DNA of 64,000 bases from Halomonas urmiana (GTDB lineage Bacteria; Pseudomonadota; Gammaproteobacteria; Pseudomonadales; Halomonadaceae), in contig NZ_VBUI01000003.1 in assembly GCF_005780185.1 (NCBI RefSeq), forward strand, positions 1 to 64,000. Direction: 5' to 3'. Positions 1 through 10,924 of this stretch are shown here, piece by piece. Position 1 is the stretch's first letter; every line of letters starts with the position of its first letter. The notes beneath the pieces were generated by a model. The model did not search any database and was not told the DNA's origin. It worked only from the letters and a program-made list of their open reading frames with translations. A program made the position numbers and the translations under genes.

Positions 1-118
1 TCGTGCCGCCGTGGTGATCCATAAGGCGCGCCAGATCATCCTCGACTTCGGGCAGGACATCGGGCGCATGACGGTGTCGAGCAGTTGGCACGTCCCAGCG
101 TTAAGCCGGGGCAGCAGC

Positions 119-655
119 TCAAGATAGAGCGAGACCATGCACCCCCAGCAAGGCCAACAAGCTCACTGCCAGCATTGCGCCCACAGGCCGTGAAGGTGGA
201 CGTCGCTTGAACAGCAGCCCAAGGCCACCCTGCACCGCCAACATGCCCAGCACGCCGCCGACGGCCAGTGCCCAGGCGACCCATGAGAAGCTGAACACGT
301 CCCCCCCGGCGTTGAGTAGCAGGTCGAGGATGAAGCCGCTCAGGTGGAAGCGATACTGAGCGTAGACGAAGGTATCAAGCAGCAGCAGCAGTTGCAGGCC
401 ACTCGCCCACAGGGTAGTCACCAGCCATAGCCCGATGCCGCGCAACAGCGTGGCCAGCAGGAACAGCGGCAGGGCCCCCAGCCATACCAGCAGCGAGAGA
501 TGGCCGAGGAACACCATCAGCAGGTAGCTCCACTGCTCGGCCCCCTCGGGCTGGATATAGCCGACATAGCGCAGCGAGATCAACCAGGCAAGCAGCAGGT
601 TGGCCAGGGTCCAGGCGCCAAGCCAGCGCCACCGGTGCAGGAGTCGATGGATCAT
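119..655 (-). pseudogene. YejM/PbgA-like DUF3413 inner-membrane protein, truncated
   Basis: The 178-residue product is almost wholly hydrophobic, with about five membrane segments, and matches the N-terminal DUF3413 membrane domain of YejM/PbgA. Shared features are the early SLRYVGYI stretch, the GHLSLLVWLGALPLFLL helix and the D-x-F-x-Y-x-x-x-R-F-H-L-S segment. Family members are about 590 residues long and carry a periplasmic sulfatase-like domain after the membrane domain. Here the frame stops after residue 178, a second in-frame stop follows within about 20 bases, and no sulfatase sequence is seen in the remaining 118 bases. YejM regulates LpxC turnover and so LPS synthesis. This copy is either a broken gene, a stand-alone membrane domain, or the result of a rearrangement at the window edge. 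The domain match is recognition by eye. Confidence 0.6.
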
Positions 656-745
656 GCGCGAATTCTCGAAAGGCCAGAGGCCCTACAGTCGAGGCAGGAA
701 AATCGGGCGAAATACGCCAGCAAGCTTGCCCCATTCTAGGACATT

Positions 746-1759
746 TTATCTTCGAACTACCTTGACCAAAGCATCGGCGAAGGTATCGGTCGTGCCGTTG
801 CCGCCCATGTCCGGCGTGACCTGCTCGCGGTCATTCTCCAGTACCTCGCGGATGCCTCCCCGGATCTTTGCACCCTTCTCCACCATCCCCAGGTGGTCGA
901 GCATATCGGCCGCTGCCAGCAGCAGGGCACAGGGGTTGGCAATCTTCTTGCCGGCGATGTCCGGCGCCGAGCCGTGCACCGCCTCGAAGATGGCCACCTC
1001 ACTGCCGATGTTGGACCCCGGGGCCAAGCCCAGACCACCGACCAGGCCAGCACACAGATCGGAGAGGATGTCACCGAACAGGTTGGTGGTGACGATGACA
1101 TCGAACTGGTTGGGATTCATCACCAGCTGCATGCAGGCGTTGTCGACGATCATTTCCTGGAACTCGATCTCGGGATAGTCCCTGGCCACCTCGCGGGCAA
1201 CCTCCAGGAACAGGCCAGAGCTGGTCTTGATGATATTGGCCTTGTGCACCGCGGTGACCTTCTGGCGACCTTTCTGTCGAGCCAGCTCGAAGGCGTAGCG
1301 CACGATGCGCTCGGAGCCGCTGCGGGTCACTCGAATGCTCGACAGGGCGGTCTCGCCATCCTCGGAGAGGCTCTGGCCTTCGGCGAGATAGGCGCCTTCG
1401 GTGTTCTCACGCACCGTGATCAGGTCGATGTTGTCATAGCGCGAGCGGGTACCGGGAAAACTGATCGCCGGACGCACGTTGGCATAGAGTTCGAAGTGGC
1501 GGCGCAGCTGCACGTTGATGGAGGAGAACCCCTTGCCGATCGGGGTGGTCAGCGGCCCCTTGAGGGCCACGCGGTGTGTCGCTATCGCCGCCAGCGTCTC
1601 GGGGGGTACCAGGGTGCCATGCTTGTCCAGGGCGGCAAGACCGGCATCATGAAACTCGTAGGTCAGGTCGCAGTCGAGCGCATCCAGCACGCGCAGGCTG
1701 GCCTCCATGATCTCGGGGCCGATGCCATCGCCTTTCAATACCGCTATCGTTTGACTCAC
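746..1759 (-). CDS. Isocitrate dehydrogenase, NAD-type (isocitrate/isopropylmalate dehydrogenase family)
   Basis: This 337-residue enzyme of the decarboxylating beta-hydroxyacid dehydrogenase family probably converts isocitrate to 2-oxoglutarate with NAD in the TCA cycle. Visible signatures are the N-terminal [22 protein letters not shown] (isopropylmalate dehydrogenases have a different residue set here), the metal and substrate segment [17 protein letters not shown], and [13 protein letters not shown]. The start chosen is GTG at 1759 because GAGGA lies seven bases upstream. The frame stays open further upstream, but that part is a shadow of the helicase gene; an ATG at 1792 is possible but lacks a good ribosome site. 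The gene follows the helicase gene on the same strand. The choice of isocitrate over isopropylmalate or tartrate as substrate is an inference from RENTEG and length. Confidence 0.85.
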   Translation of the reverse strand: MSQTIAVLKGDGIGPEIMEASLRVLDALDCDLTYEFHDAGLAALDKHGTLVPPETLAAIATHRVALKGPLTTPIGKGFSSINVQLRRHFELYANVRPAISFPGTRSRYDNIDLITVRENTEGAYLAEGQSLSEDGETALSSIRVTRSGSERIVRYAFELARQKGRQKVTAVHKANIIKTSSGLFLEVAREVARDYPEIEFQEMIVDNACMQLVMNPNQFDVIVTTNLFGDILSDLCAGLVGGLGLAPGSNIGSEVAIFEAVHGSAPDIAGKKIANPCALLLAAADMLDHLGMVEKGAKIRGGIREVLENDREQVTPDMGGNGTTDTFADALVKVVRR

Positions 1760-1809
1760 CTGGGGGTCCTCATGGTGGGTGGTGTGTTGCATGAAACGGA
1801 GACCGCCCC

Positions 1810-3891
1810 TCAGGCGGACTCCAGGAAGGGCGTCAGGGGGCCGGCATGGGTCAGGGCCAGGCGGTGCATGGCCCGGGTGCAGGCCACGTAGAGCAGGTTG
1901 CGCTCCATGTCGGTGGCATAGTTCCTGGCCGTGACCTCGGGCACGATGACCCGGTCGAACTCCAGGCCCTTGGCCATGTGCGCGGTGCACACCACGATAC
2001 CCTGGCCAAAGGCGCTGCTCGTCTCGCCGAGCAGCTGCAGCCGCTCGAACTCACCGTGCTCACCGCTCTCCAGCGCCTCGAAGACCTTCCTTGCCTGCTT
2101 CTGGGTCTTGCAGACGATCCCGAGCGTGTTGTGCTCGGAGGCGACGAAGTCGCGCGCCAGTTCGGCGAGGGTGGCGAGCTCCTCCTGGCGGGTGCGGGCA
2201 CGGATCACCTCGGGCTCCTCGCCGTGGCGCTCGATCGCCTCCAGGTCGGGGTTGGGCGAGATACGCTGGGCGAAGCGGGTGATCTCAAGGCTCGAGCGAT
2301 AGCTCTTGTTGAGGGTCACGCAGGAGGACTGGCGCAGCACCTGGCGTATCTCCTCGGCCTTCGAGGCGCTGTAGGGATTCACCGACTGGAAGGCATCGCC
2401 GAGGATGGTCTTCTTGCACGAGAAGAGTCGGCCGATCACCGCATACTGCACCGGGGTGTAGTCCTGCATCTCGTCGATCAGCAGGTGCTTGACCTCGCGC
2501 CAGCGCGAGCGCACGCCCTCCAGGCGCATCTTCAGGTAGATCAGCGGGAAGACGTCAGCATACTCCAGCCGCCCCCGCGAGGCGGTCCTGAACAGCTCGG
2601 GCCGCCCCAGCCAGTCGTAGAAGCCCTTGTAGGTCTCGCGCAGGGTCGCCTGCCTGAGCATGGTCTTGACGGCCGCCTTGAGCTGCTTGCGCTCCTCGGG
2701 CTCGAGGTCGTAGTTGTACTGGTTGCCGATCTTGCGCTCGATCTCCCAGCTCACCTGCTTGAGGCGTTCATTGGTGGGCAGGTGGCGGTGCTTACGGAAG
2801 ACCTCCTCGAGCAGCCAGGCGGGCACCAGCCGCCGGGCGATCCACAGGTCCTCGGCGGCGAAGCGATTGGCCTCCACGTGGGCGGCGTAGCGGTCGAGCT
2901 CGGTCAGGAATTCCGGCGAGGCCTTGTAGCGCAGCCGCGCCTTCATCGCCTCGTCGTCCTTCTCGAGCAGCACCGTGGTCTGCTCGAAGAAGCTCTCGAA
3001 GCGGTACTGGCCGTCGAGCAGCTCATCGGCCAGCTCCTCCATGCCGACCTGATTGACCGTCTCCTCGCCGAGTTCCGGCAGCACGTTGGCGATATAGTCG
3101 GAGAACACCCGGTTGGGCGAGATGATCAGGATATCCTCGGAGCCGAGGCTGTCCTTGAAGCGGTAGAGCAGGAAGGCGATGCGGTGCAGGGCGATGGAGG
3201 TCTTGCCGGAGCCGGCCACTCCCTGGATGACCAGCGCCTGGGCCTCGTCATTGCGGATGATGGCGTTCTGGTCGCGCTGGATGGTGGCGACGATATTCTT
3301 CATGCCCTCATCGGAGGCACGGCTCAGTTCCTCCTGGAGCACCTCATCGACCACGTGCACCGCGCTGTCGATCATCAGCTCGATCTCGCCGCCCTTGATG
3401 CGGAACTGCCGCTTCAGGGAGATCTCGCCGGCCACCGGCCCCTCGGGGCTCTCGTAGGTGGCGGGGCCGGTCTCGTAGTCGTAGAACAGCGAGGCGATGG
3501 GCGCCCGCCAGTCGTGGACGCGGCTCACCCCAGCGAGGTCGTCGTGGAAGTGGTGAATGCCGATGTAGACCGGCTCGGCCCTGTCCCCCCGGGCGAAGTC
3601 GAAGCGCCCGAAGTAGGGAGAGCTTCGGAGCTTCTCGAGCTTGCGGCGCCGGGCCAGGGCGTTGTCGCCGGTCATCACCGCCTGCTCGATGGACTCGCGT
3701 GCCGAGATCTTCTCGATATGGTCCATCTCGTCGCGGCTCGTCCATAGGTACTCCTTCTGGGCCTGGATATCCTCGGCATAGGCCGCCAGGCGTATCTCGA
3801 GCGCCTCCAGGTTGGCCTCGATGCGCTCCAGGGTGTGATCGAGCTGCCGCCGCTCGGCAGCTCGCTCGAGGGTATCGGCTTTCTGGTTCAT
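1810..3891 (-). CDS. HelD/UvrD-like superfamily 1 helicase (RNA polymerase recycling type)
   Basis: The 693-residue protein has an N-terminal charged coiled-coil arm (about residues 1-90), then a split superfamily 1 motor. Walker A is GVAGSGKT at 224-231, Walker B LLIDEMQD at 470-477, and the C-terminal half holds SYRSSLEI, HMAKGLEFDRVIVPE and RNLLYVACTRA. This layout matches HelD, which in Gram-positive bacteria binds RNA polymerase, opens its clamps and releases stalled complexes. It is shorter than RecB and lacks the UvrD 2B layout at that spot. The insertion between motifs Ia and II (about 270-440) would be the HelD-specific arm. An upstream gene, prfC, ends 37 bases before it on the same strand. 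The match to HelD rather than another UvrD-like helicase is by motif order; the role in this organism is inferred. Confidence 0.75.
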   Translation of the reverse strand: MNQKADTLERAAERRQLDHTLERIEANLEALEIRLAAYAEDIQAQKEYLWTSRDEMDHIEKISARESIEQAVMTGDNALARRRKLEKLRSSPYFGRFDFARGDRAEPVYIGIHHFHDDLAGVSRVHDWRAPIASLFYDYETGPATYESPEGPVAGEISLKRQFRIKGGEIELMIDSAVHVVDEVLQEELSRASDEGMKNIVATIQRDQNAIIRNDEAQALVIQGVAGSGKTSIALHRIAFLLYRFKDSLGSEDILIISPNRVFSDYIANVLPELGEETVNQVGMEELADELLDGQYRFESFFEQTTVLLEKDDEAMKARLRYKASPEFLTELDRYAAHVEANRFAAEDLWIARRLVPAWLLEEVFRKHRHLPTNERLKQVSWEIERKIGNQYNYDLEPEERKQLKAAVKTMLRQATLRETYKGFYDWLGRPELFRTASRGRLEYADVFPLIYLKMRLEGVRSRWREVKHLLIDEMQDYTPVQYAVIGRLFSCKKTILGDAFQSVNPYSASKAEEIRQVLRQSSCVTLNKSYRSSLEITRFAQRISPNPDLEAIERHGEEPEVIRARTRQEELATLAELARDFVASEHNTLGIVCKTQKQARKVFEALESGEHGEFERLQLLGETSSAFGQGIVVCTAHMAKGLEFDRVIVPEVTARNYATDMERNLLYVACTRAMHRLALTHAGPLTPFLESA

Positions 3892-3927
3892 CGTGGTCCA
3901 TTCAGGTCGGTATTCGGGGTAAGGGGA

Positions 3928-5544
<1,617 letters not shown>

Positions 5545-5604
5545 GGTTGACCTGATGGGAACGCGAAGTGGGAGTCTCTGAACAACACGAAAAACGACGC
5601 GTTG

Positions 5605-5916
5605 CTAATCCCAGGCGGGCTCCCTGGCGATGGTCGACTCCTGCTCGGCGAGCACCGGGTCGTGGTGGCGCCAGAACACCGAACTGATGCCCGGCCCGGC
5701 GCCTGACAGCAGCGCGGCGTCGATGGGGTTGAGGGCCTGATCGGCCTCCAGCGTCATATCCGACAGGGTGCGATGCCCGGATACTCGCTGCCCCATGAAC
5801 AGCAGGTCGTAGTCTACACAGTCATTCTGCTTGGGACGCTGCTGGTCGATGCTCAAGTAGCCCTGCTCCAGCAGCTGCTGGACGCGCGATGATGACGATT
5901 GATCAAGAGTGTTCAT
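5605..5916 (-). CDS. Small conserved-type hypothetical protein
   Basis: I do not recognise this 103-residue acidic, soluble protein. It has no signal peptide, membrane helix or metal-binding cluster. A strong AGGAGG lies eight bases before the ATG, so it is very likely translated. The upstream small gene ends only three bases before this start, so the two form an operon. The N-terminal part (SSSRVQQLLEQGYLSIDQQR) could be a short helix. No function is proposed. Confidence 0.65.
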   Translation of the reverse strand: MNTLDQSSSSRVQQLLEQGYLSIDQQRPKQNDCVDYDLLFMGQRVSGHRTLSDMTLEADQALNPIDAALLSGAGPGISSVFWRHHDPVLAEQESTIAREPAWD

Positions 5917-5919
5917 GGA

Positions 5920-6153
5920 TCATGCCTCCTGGAAACGCCAGGCCCGAACGCCTCGTGCCAGGGCCCGATTGGTTCGGCTCAGGAAACGTCCCCGCTCGAA
6001 GGAGGCCGACGTCACGCCGGCGTCGTGCATGTCCTGGTAGACCACCAGCAGGCTCGTACGCGAAGCGAGTGGCAGGTAGTGGTGAATGCTGATCCAGCCA
6101 TCCGCTGAGCAGAGCTTACCAACGTCGGGGAGAAAGGCATTTTGGCCGTTCAT
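5920..6153 (-). CDS. Small hypothetical protein, first gene of a two-gene unit
   Basis: This is a 77-residue protein of unknown function. The start at 6153 was chosen because GAGAGGG stands just upstream; the frame continues to 6207, but that extra part crosses a CGGTTT/AAACCG hairpin (6176-6191) that looks like leader RNA. The product contains no recognised domain and ends in a basic segment. It is followed three bases later by the 103-residue gene, so both are probably made from one message starting in the 6.16-6.4 kb gap. Confidence 0.55.
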   Translation of the reverse strand: MNGQNAFLPDVGKLCSADGWISIHHYLPLASRTSLLVVYQDMHDAGVTSASFERGRFLSRTNRALARGVRAWRFQEA

Positions 6154-6175
6154 TGATAATCCCTCTCTCGACCCA

Positions 6176-6191
6176 CGGTTTATGAAAACCG
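6176..6191 (-). promoter_or_regulatory. Hairpin in the leader of the small-gene pair
   Basis: A perfect 6-bp inverted repeat (CGGTTT, 4-base loop, AAACCG) sits 23 bases upstream of the start at 6153. There is no T run, so it is not a classical terminator. It could be an operator or an RNA leader hairpin. The rest of 6154-6407 shows no gene. Confidence 0.3.
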
Positions 6192-6389
6192 AGAGTCGGG
6201 CATACATTAGGGTCCGACATCACATGAGATGCCGACGAACAGGATGCAAATAGAGGGAAACGCGCTAGGGCGGACCGGGGAAGGTGTCGGTGAGTAACTG
6301 TGTCAACGGATTGCTCCTCTTGCAGTTACCAGTGACCTTGGCAAAGGTATCTGTATGGCCGAGTACACACAAAATTACCATAACAAACC

Positions 6390-6407
6390 CTTGAACGGCT
6401 GTTCAAG
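6390..6407 (-). terminator. Hairpin at the stop codon of the 160-residue gene
   Basis: CTTGAAC and GTTCAAG form a perfect 7-bp stem with a 4-base loop directly after the stop codon at 6408. In the minus direction it is followed by GGTTTGTTATGG, a weak T-rich tail. It is a plausible terminator for the gene block above it, though the tail is poor. Confidence 0.45.
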
Positions 6408-6890
6408 TCAGGTGGCACGGCCACTCTGCACCTCGACGAGCCGATTGGCATATAGCACGGCCTCCTGATTGCCGCTGGCAATCAGCTGGAGATGCTTCAG
6501 ATGATGGTGCTCCCCGGCTTCCTCGAGGATCGTCAGGCAAAGCCTTGCCGCGAGGGCATCCTCGATGGGAGACAGCCCCATCTCCTCTGGAAGCGGTAAG
6601 GCCAAGGATGCGACTTCGTGTATGTTCGCAACACGTATGGCAAATCGATAGCATTTGAGGAGCTCATCCCCGCCCTCCTCCGACACCTTGGAGGGAGGCA
6701 TGAACTTGATCATCTTGGGGGTGGCCTCACCGTGCGACCATGCCATCCAGGCCTGACCCACTGCCGCGGTGCCAAGGTCACGGCGCTGCGCCTCAGTAGC
6801 TGGCACCATCACGGCATCTAGGGTCTTGTCATCGAGGCTCTCACGATGGATGACTTCTATCGTCACATCATTCTGTGTCAGTTTCAGCAT
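6408..6890 (-). CDS. Hypothetical protein downstream of a DksA-like gene
   Basis: I do not recognise this 160-residue protein. It has no signal peptide or membrane helix. The middle (PEEMGLSPIEDALAARL and EEAGEHHHLKHLQL) looks helical, with three consecutive histidines that could bind metal, but no known motif is evident. Its start lies six bases after the stop of the DksA/TraR-like gene, so the two are very probably coexpressed. A hairpin follows its stop codon. Confidence 0.7.
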   Translation of the reverse strand: MLKLTQNDVTIEVIHRESLDDKTLDAVMVPATEAQRRDLGTAAVGQAWMAWSHGEATPKMIKFMPPSKVSEEGGDELLKCYRFAIRVANIHEVASLALPLPEEMGLSPIEDALAARLCLTILEEAGEHHHLKHLQLIASGNQEAVLYANRLVEVQSGRAT

Positions 6891-6896
6891 CTCTTC

Positions 6897-7238
6897 TCAC
6901 TCTGCACAATCGATACATTTCAACACGGTCGGATCCCGCTCCAGGCGTTTGGCCGAGATCCATTCGCCACACTCGATGCACTCACCGAACGCTTCTCGAT
7001 CGAGCCGCGCCAGGGCGGAATCGATCCTCTGCAGCATTTGCTGTCGCCGCTGCTCTTCGGCCTTGGCCATGGCCTGGCCCTGCAAGGCATCCATGCGCGA
7101 CAGGCGGCCCACTGACTGCTGATCCAACATCACCGTGGCGCGCGACTCGCTGCTGTCGATGCTCTGCTCGATCAGCTCAACACGCAGATCCTCGAGCCGC
7201 TTGCGGATCTTCTCGATATCAATTTCAGGATGGTTCAT
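6897..7238 (-). CDS. DksA/TraR family zinc-finger protein
   Basis: The 113-residue product has a helical coiled-coil N-terminal half and a C-terminal four-cysteine zinc finger, CIEC then CIDC about 20 residues later, as in DksA and TraR. These proteins enter the secondary channel of RNA polymerase and alter the response to ppGpp. The N-terminal coil carries no clear tip DxxDxA motif, so it may be one of the small DksA-like paralogues and not the main DksA. It is coupled to a downstream unknown gene. The luxS gene ends 172 bases upstream on the same strand. Confidence 0.85.
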   Translation of the reverse strand: MNHPEIDIEKIRKRLEDLRVELIEQSIDSSESRATVMLDQQSVGRLSRMDALQGQAMAKAEEQRRQQMLQRIDSALARLDREAFGECIECGEWISAKRLERDPTVLKCIDCAE

Positions 7239-7410
7239 ATCGTCTCACCTACGTCATGCCGGACAGTCGCCCTCCGGCAACGTGAATTTTCTCGCAGGGC
7301 TTACCGGGGACGGGGTCTGTCGCATGAGAGCCAGTACCCCCACGATAGCGCCACCATCGAGCACTGTGTAGACATGTGGGTCGGCTATCGACCTCACGTC
7401 ACGCCATGTC

Positions 7411-7878
7411 TCAAGAGAAGAGCCGACTCCATTCATCGCGCTTGGCCAAAAAGCCACGGGCGACCTGTTTGGCGCCTTCCAGGCTGTGGCTCGCCGCCCA
7501 GCCGCACTGCATCTCGTTGCAGGCCGGGACCTCGGTGGCCTCGAGCACGTCCTTGAGCGTGCCTTCCAGCAGCGCGAGCACCCCCGCGTAGTCGTCGTGG
7601 TTGATCATCGCGATGTAGAAGCCGGTCTGACAACCCATGGGACTGATATCGACCACCTTGTCGGAGTGGTTGCGCGACAGCTCGGCCATCAGGTGCTCCA
7701 GAGAGTGCAGCGACGGCATCTCCATATGTTCCTGGTTGGGCTGGCAGATACGCATGTCGTACTTGTGGATGTGATCGCCATTCTCGCCGGCCTTGATGTC
7801 GGCCAGGCGCACGTAGGGCGCCTTCACCTTGGTGTGGTCCAGGTTGAAGCTCTCGACGTTCATCTTCTGCTCGGTCAT
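7411..7878 (-). CDS. luxS: S-ribosylhomocysteine lyase (autoinducer-2 synthesis)
   Basis: LuxS cleaves S-ribosylhomocysteine to homocysteine and DPD, the precursor of AI-2. The 155-residue protein begins with the family stretch [15 protein letters not shown]. It carries the metal-binding HSLEH (H58, H62) and C125 within QCGWAASH, plus the catalytic C83 in GCQTGFY and E61. Length is typical. AGGAG lies six bases before the ATG. It is the last gene of the cfa-metK-ABM-luxS series, placing AI-2 synthesis and recycling of the SAM by-product beside the SAM synthase. Confidence 0.97.
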   Translation of the reverse strand: MTEQKMNVESFNLDHTKVKAPYVRLADIKAGENGDHIHKYDMRICQPNQEHMEMPSLHSLEHLMAELSRNHSDKVVDISPMGCQTGFYIAMINHDDYAGVLALLEGTLKDVLEATEVPACNEMQCGWAASHSLEGAKQVARGFLAKRDEWSRLFS

Positions 7879-7938
7879 GAGGATCTCCTGTGATATTTAA
7901 GGGCACGGGCGGTCATGCCCGTGCCGTTTCCGTCGGAA

Positions 7939-8286
7939 TTAGAGTTCCGGGGCGTCGTAGCCGTGGGGCTCGTCGGTGTATATGCAGACATTGGCATGAT
8001 CCACGTCGCCGTCGTCCGCCTCGACCTGGCTGGCGAAGAACGCCTTGATCTCGCGGCGGTTGCAGTGCGCCTCGAAGGCCTCTCGGCTGGCCCAGATCTC
8101 GTGGAAGACGATGGGGTAGCTGGCACCCTGGGCATTGGGGTGGTCGATGTGCCGGGTCACCGTGTACTGGAGGCAGCCGTCCTCGCGATGGGCATTGGGC
8201 TCGAGTGCCTGCAGGGCCTTGAACACGGCCTGTTCGCGGCCGGGCTTGGGCTTGAAATTGGCGATGCAGTAGAGCTTCTGGGACAT
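7939..8286 (-). CDS. Antibiotic biosynthesis monooxygenase (ABM) domain protein
   Basis: This 115-residue protein has the small ferredoxin-like ABM fold: an N-terminal strand YCIANFKPKPGREQAVFKAL, a central EDGCLQYTVTRHIDH and the FHEIWASREAFEAH signature near residue 75. Such proteins include quinone and heme-modifying monooxygenases and LsrG, which degrades phosphorylated AI-2. Position between metK and luxS makes an LsrG-like role worth considering, but the sequence alone does not prove it. A good GGAGAG site precedes the start. Gaps of 24 and 60 bases to metK and luxS suggest one transcript. Confidence 0.8.
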   Translation of the reverse strand: MSQKLYCIANFKPKPGREQAVFKALQALEPNAHREDGCLQYTVTRHIDHPNAQGASYPIVFHEIWASREAFEAHCNRREIKAFFASQVEADDGDVDHANVCIYTDEPHGYDAPEL

Positions 8287-8310
8287 CTTGTCTCTCCGTG
8301 TCGTCGGGGG

Positions 8311-9531
<1,221 letters not shown>

Positions 9532-9570
9532 CGGAACTTCCAGGTGAGTGAGTGATGGATGGATAGCGTT

Positions 9571-10728
9571 TCAGCTGACGCGGCGATAGCCGCCGAGCAC
9601 GCCCTTCTTGCTGAGCACGAATTGCCAGAGCTGGATGTCGCGGGCGCGGAAGGCCCCGGCACAGCTCAGCAGGTAGTAGCGCCACATGCGGTAGAAGCGC
9701 TCGCCGTAGGCATCGGCAAATTGCGGCCAGGCGGCCTCGAAGTTCTCGTGCCAGGCCATCAGGGTCTTGTCGTAGTCGGCGCCGAAGTTGTGCAGATCCT
9801 CGACCACGAACAGCTCCTCGGCGGCATCGGTGACATGGCCCAGGGCCGGCAGCTCGCCGTTGGGGAAGATGTACTTGTCGATCCAGGGATCCGGCGAAGT
9901 GCCACGCACGTTCTTGCCGATGGTGTGCAGCAGGAAGAGGCCGTCGTCCTTGAGACAACGATTCGCGACTGCCATGTAGGTGCGGTAGTTCTTGTGACCC
10001 ACGTGCTCGAACATGCCGATGCTGACGATGCGATCGAACTGCTCGGTCTCGTCGCGGTAGTCCTTGAGGCGGAACTCTACTGGCAGGCCCTGTTGCATCA
10101 GGCTCTTGCCGTAGTCGGCCTGCTCGCGGGAGATGGTCAGGCCCACGCACTCCACGCCGTAGTGCTCGGCGGCATAGGCCATGAAGCTGCCCCAGCCGCA
10201 GCCGATGTCGAGCACCCGCATGCCGGGTTCCAGCTCGAGCTTGCGACAGATGAGGTCGAGCTTGGCCTCCTGGGCCTGCGCCAGGTCGTCGGCCTCTCTC
10301 CAGTAGCCGCAGGTATAGGTCATGCGCGGGTCGAGCATGGCGGCGTAGAAGTCGTTGCCGAGGTCGTAGTGGGCCTCGCCCACCTCGAAGGCGCGGCTGG
10401 CGGTCTGCAGATTGAGCAAGCGGGTGCGAAGGTGATGGAAGACCAGCTTGCGTGGATTGACCTGCTCGGGGAGGCAGGCGCGCAGCAGGCGGAAGAAGAA
10501 CTCGTCCAGGCGCTCGGCGTCCCAGTCACCGTTCATGTAGCTCTCGCCAAGGCCCAGGTTGCCGCGGGTCAGTGCCTCGTCGATGACGCCGTGAGCGTTG
10601 AACTTGATATCCCAGGGGCGGTCGCCGTTGATGCGGATATCTGCTTTCTCCAGCAGCTCAGCGACGAAGCGCTGCGAGGAAGAGGTTTCATCGAAAAAAG
10701 CCGAATGAGAAAAGGTCTTGCTGTTCAA
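9571..10728 (-). CDS. cfa: Cyclopropane-fatty-acyl-phospholipid synthase
   Basis: Cfa transfers a methylene group from SAM to double bonds of membrane phospholipid acyl chains. In a 385-residue product the SAM-binding VLDIGCGWGSF, the preceding MTYTCGYW and the later SIGMFEHVGHKNY are all typical. The start is a TTG codon at 10728, seven bases after AGGAA; no upstream ATG is available in frame. CFA synthesis is a common membrane response to salt, acid or stationary phase, which fits a halophile. metK follows 39 bases later, an economical pairing of enzyme and cofactor supply. Confidence 0.95.
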   Translation of the reverse strand: MNSKTFSHSAFFDETSSSQRFVAELLEKADIRINGDRPWDIKFNAHGVIDEALTRGNLGLGESYMNGDWDAERLDEFFFRLLRACLPEQVNPRKLVFHHLRTRLLNLQTASRAFEVGEAHYDLGNDFYAAMLDPRMTYTCGYWREADDLAQAQEAKLDLICRKLELEPGMRVLDIGCGWGSFMAYAAEHYGVECVGLTISREQADYGKSLMQQGLPVEFRLKDYRDETEQFDRIVSIGMFEHVGHKNYRTYMAVANRCLKDDGLFLLHTIGKNVRGTSPDPWIDKYIFPNGELPALGHVTDAAEELFVVEDLHNFGADYDKTLMAWHENFEAAWPQFADAYGERFYRMWRYYLLSCAGAFRARDIQLWQFVLSKKGVLGGYRRVS

Positions 10729-10874
10729 GGGGCGCTTCCTTGTTCTGCCCTCTCGCCAGGAGAGGTGATGTCATCAGGGGTCCTCGGTGTGAGTGGGGCA
10801 TAACGGAAGCGCGGATCAGGGCGGAAGGATCGTCAATTTTTGGGCTCCTATACAGGGCACTGGCGTGCCTGGAA

Positions 10875-10916
10875 AGAAAAAAACCGGCACACACCAAAGG
10901 AGCGGTGGGCCGGTTT
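10875..10916 (-). terminator. Rho-independent terminator after the universal stress gene
   Basis: AAACCGGC (10881-10888) pairs perfectly with GCCGGTTT (10909-10916). Read on the minus strand, the stem is followed by a run of T residues. It stands nine bases beyond the stop codon of the minus-strand usp gene. Confidence 0.85.
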
Positions 10917-10924
10917 CGGAAACT

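Noticed and set aside
1..118. Short open frames at the left edge on both strands
   Set aside because: They are too short to identify and have no matching family pattern; the one in the frame of the truncated YejM-like gene begins only after a stop.
893..1891. Long plus-strand frame opposite the isocitrate dehydrogenase gene
   Set aside because: It is a shadow of a high-GC gene on the other strand; the minus-strand reading has clear family motifs and this one has none.
7254..7457. Open frame of 67 residues after luxS with a plausible-looking end
   Set aside because: It overlaps the end of luxS, has no ribosome site, and no internal start that would avoid the overlap. A relic gene cannot be ruled out but is not supported.
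10729..10870. SAM riboswitch ahead of cfa-metK
   Set aside because: A small CCTCTC/GAGAGG hairpin is present, but the conserved cores of known SAM riboswitch classes are not recognisable.
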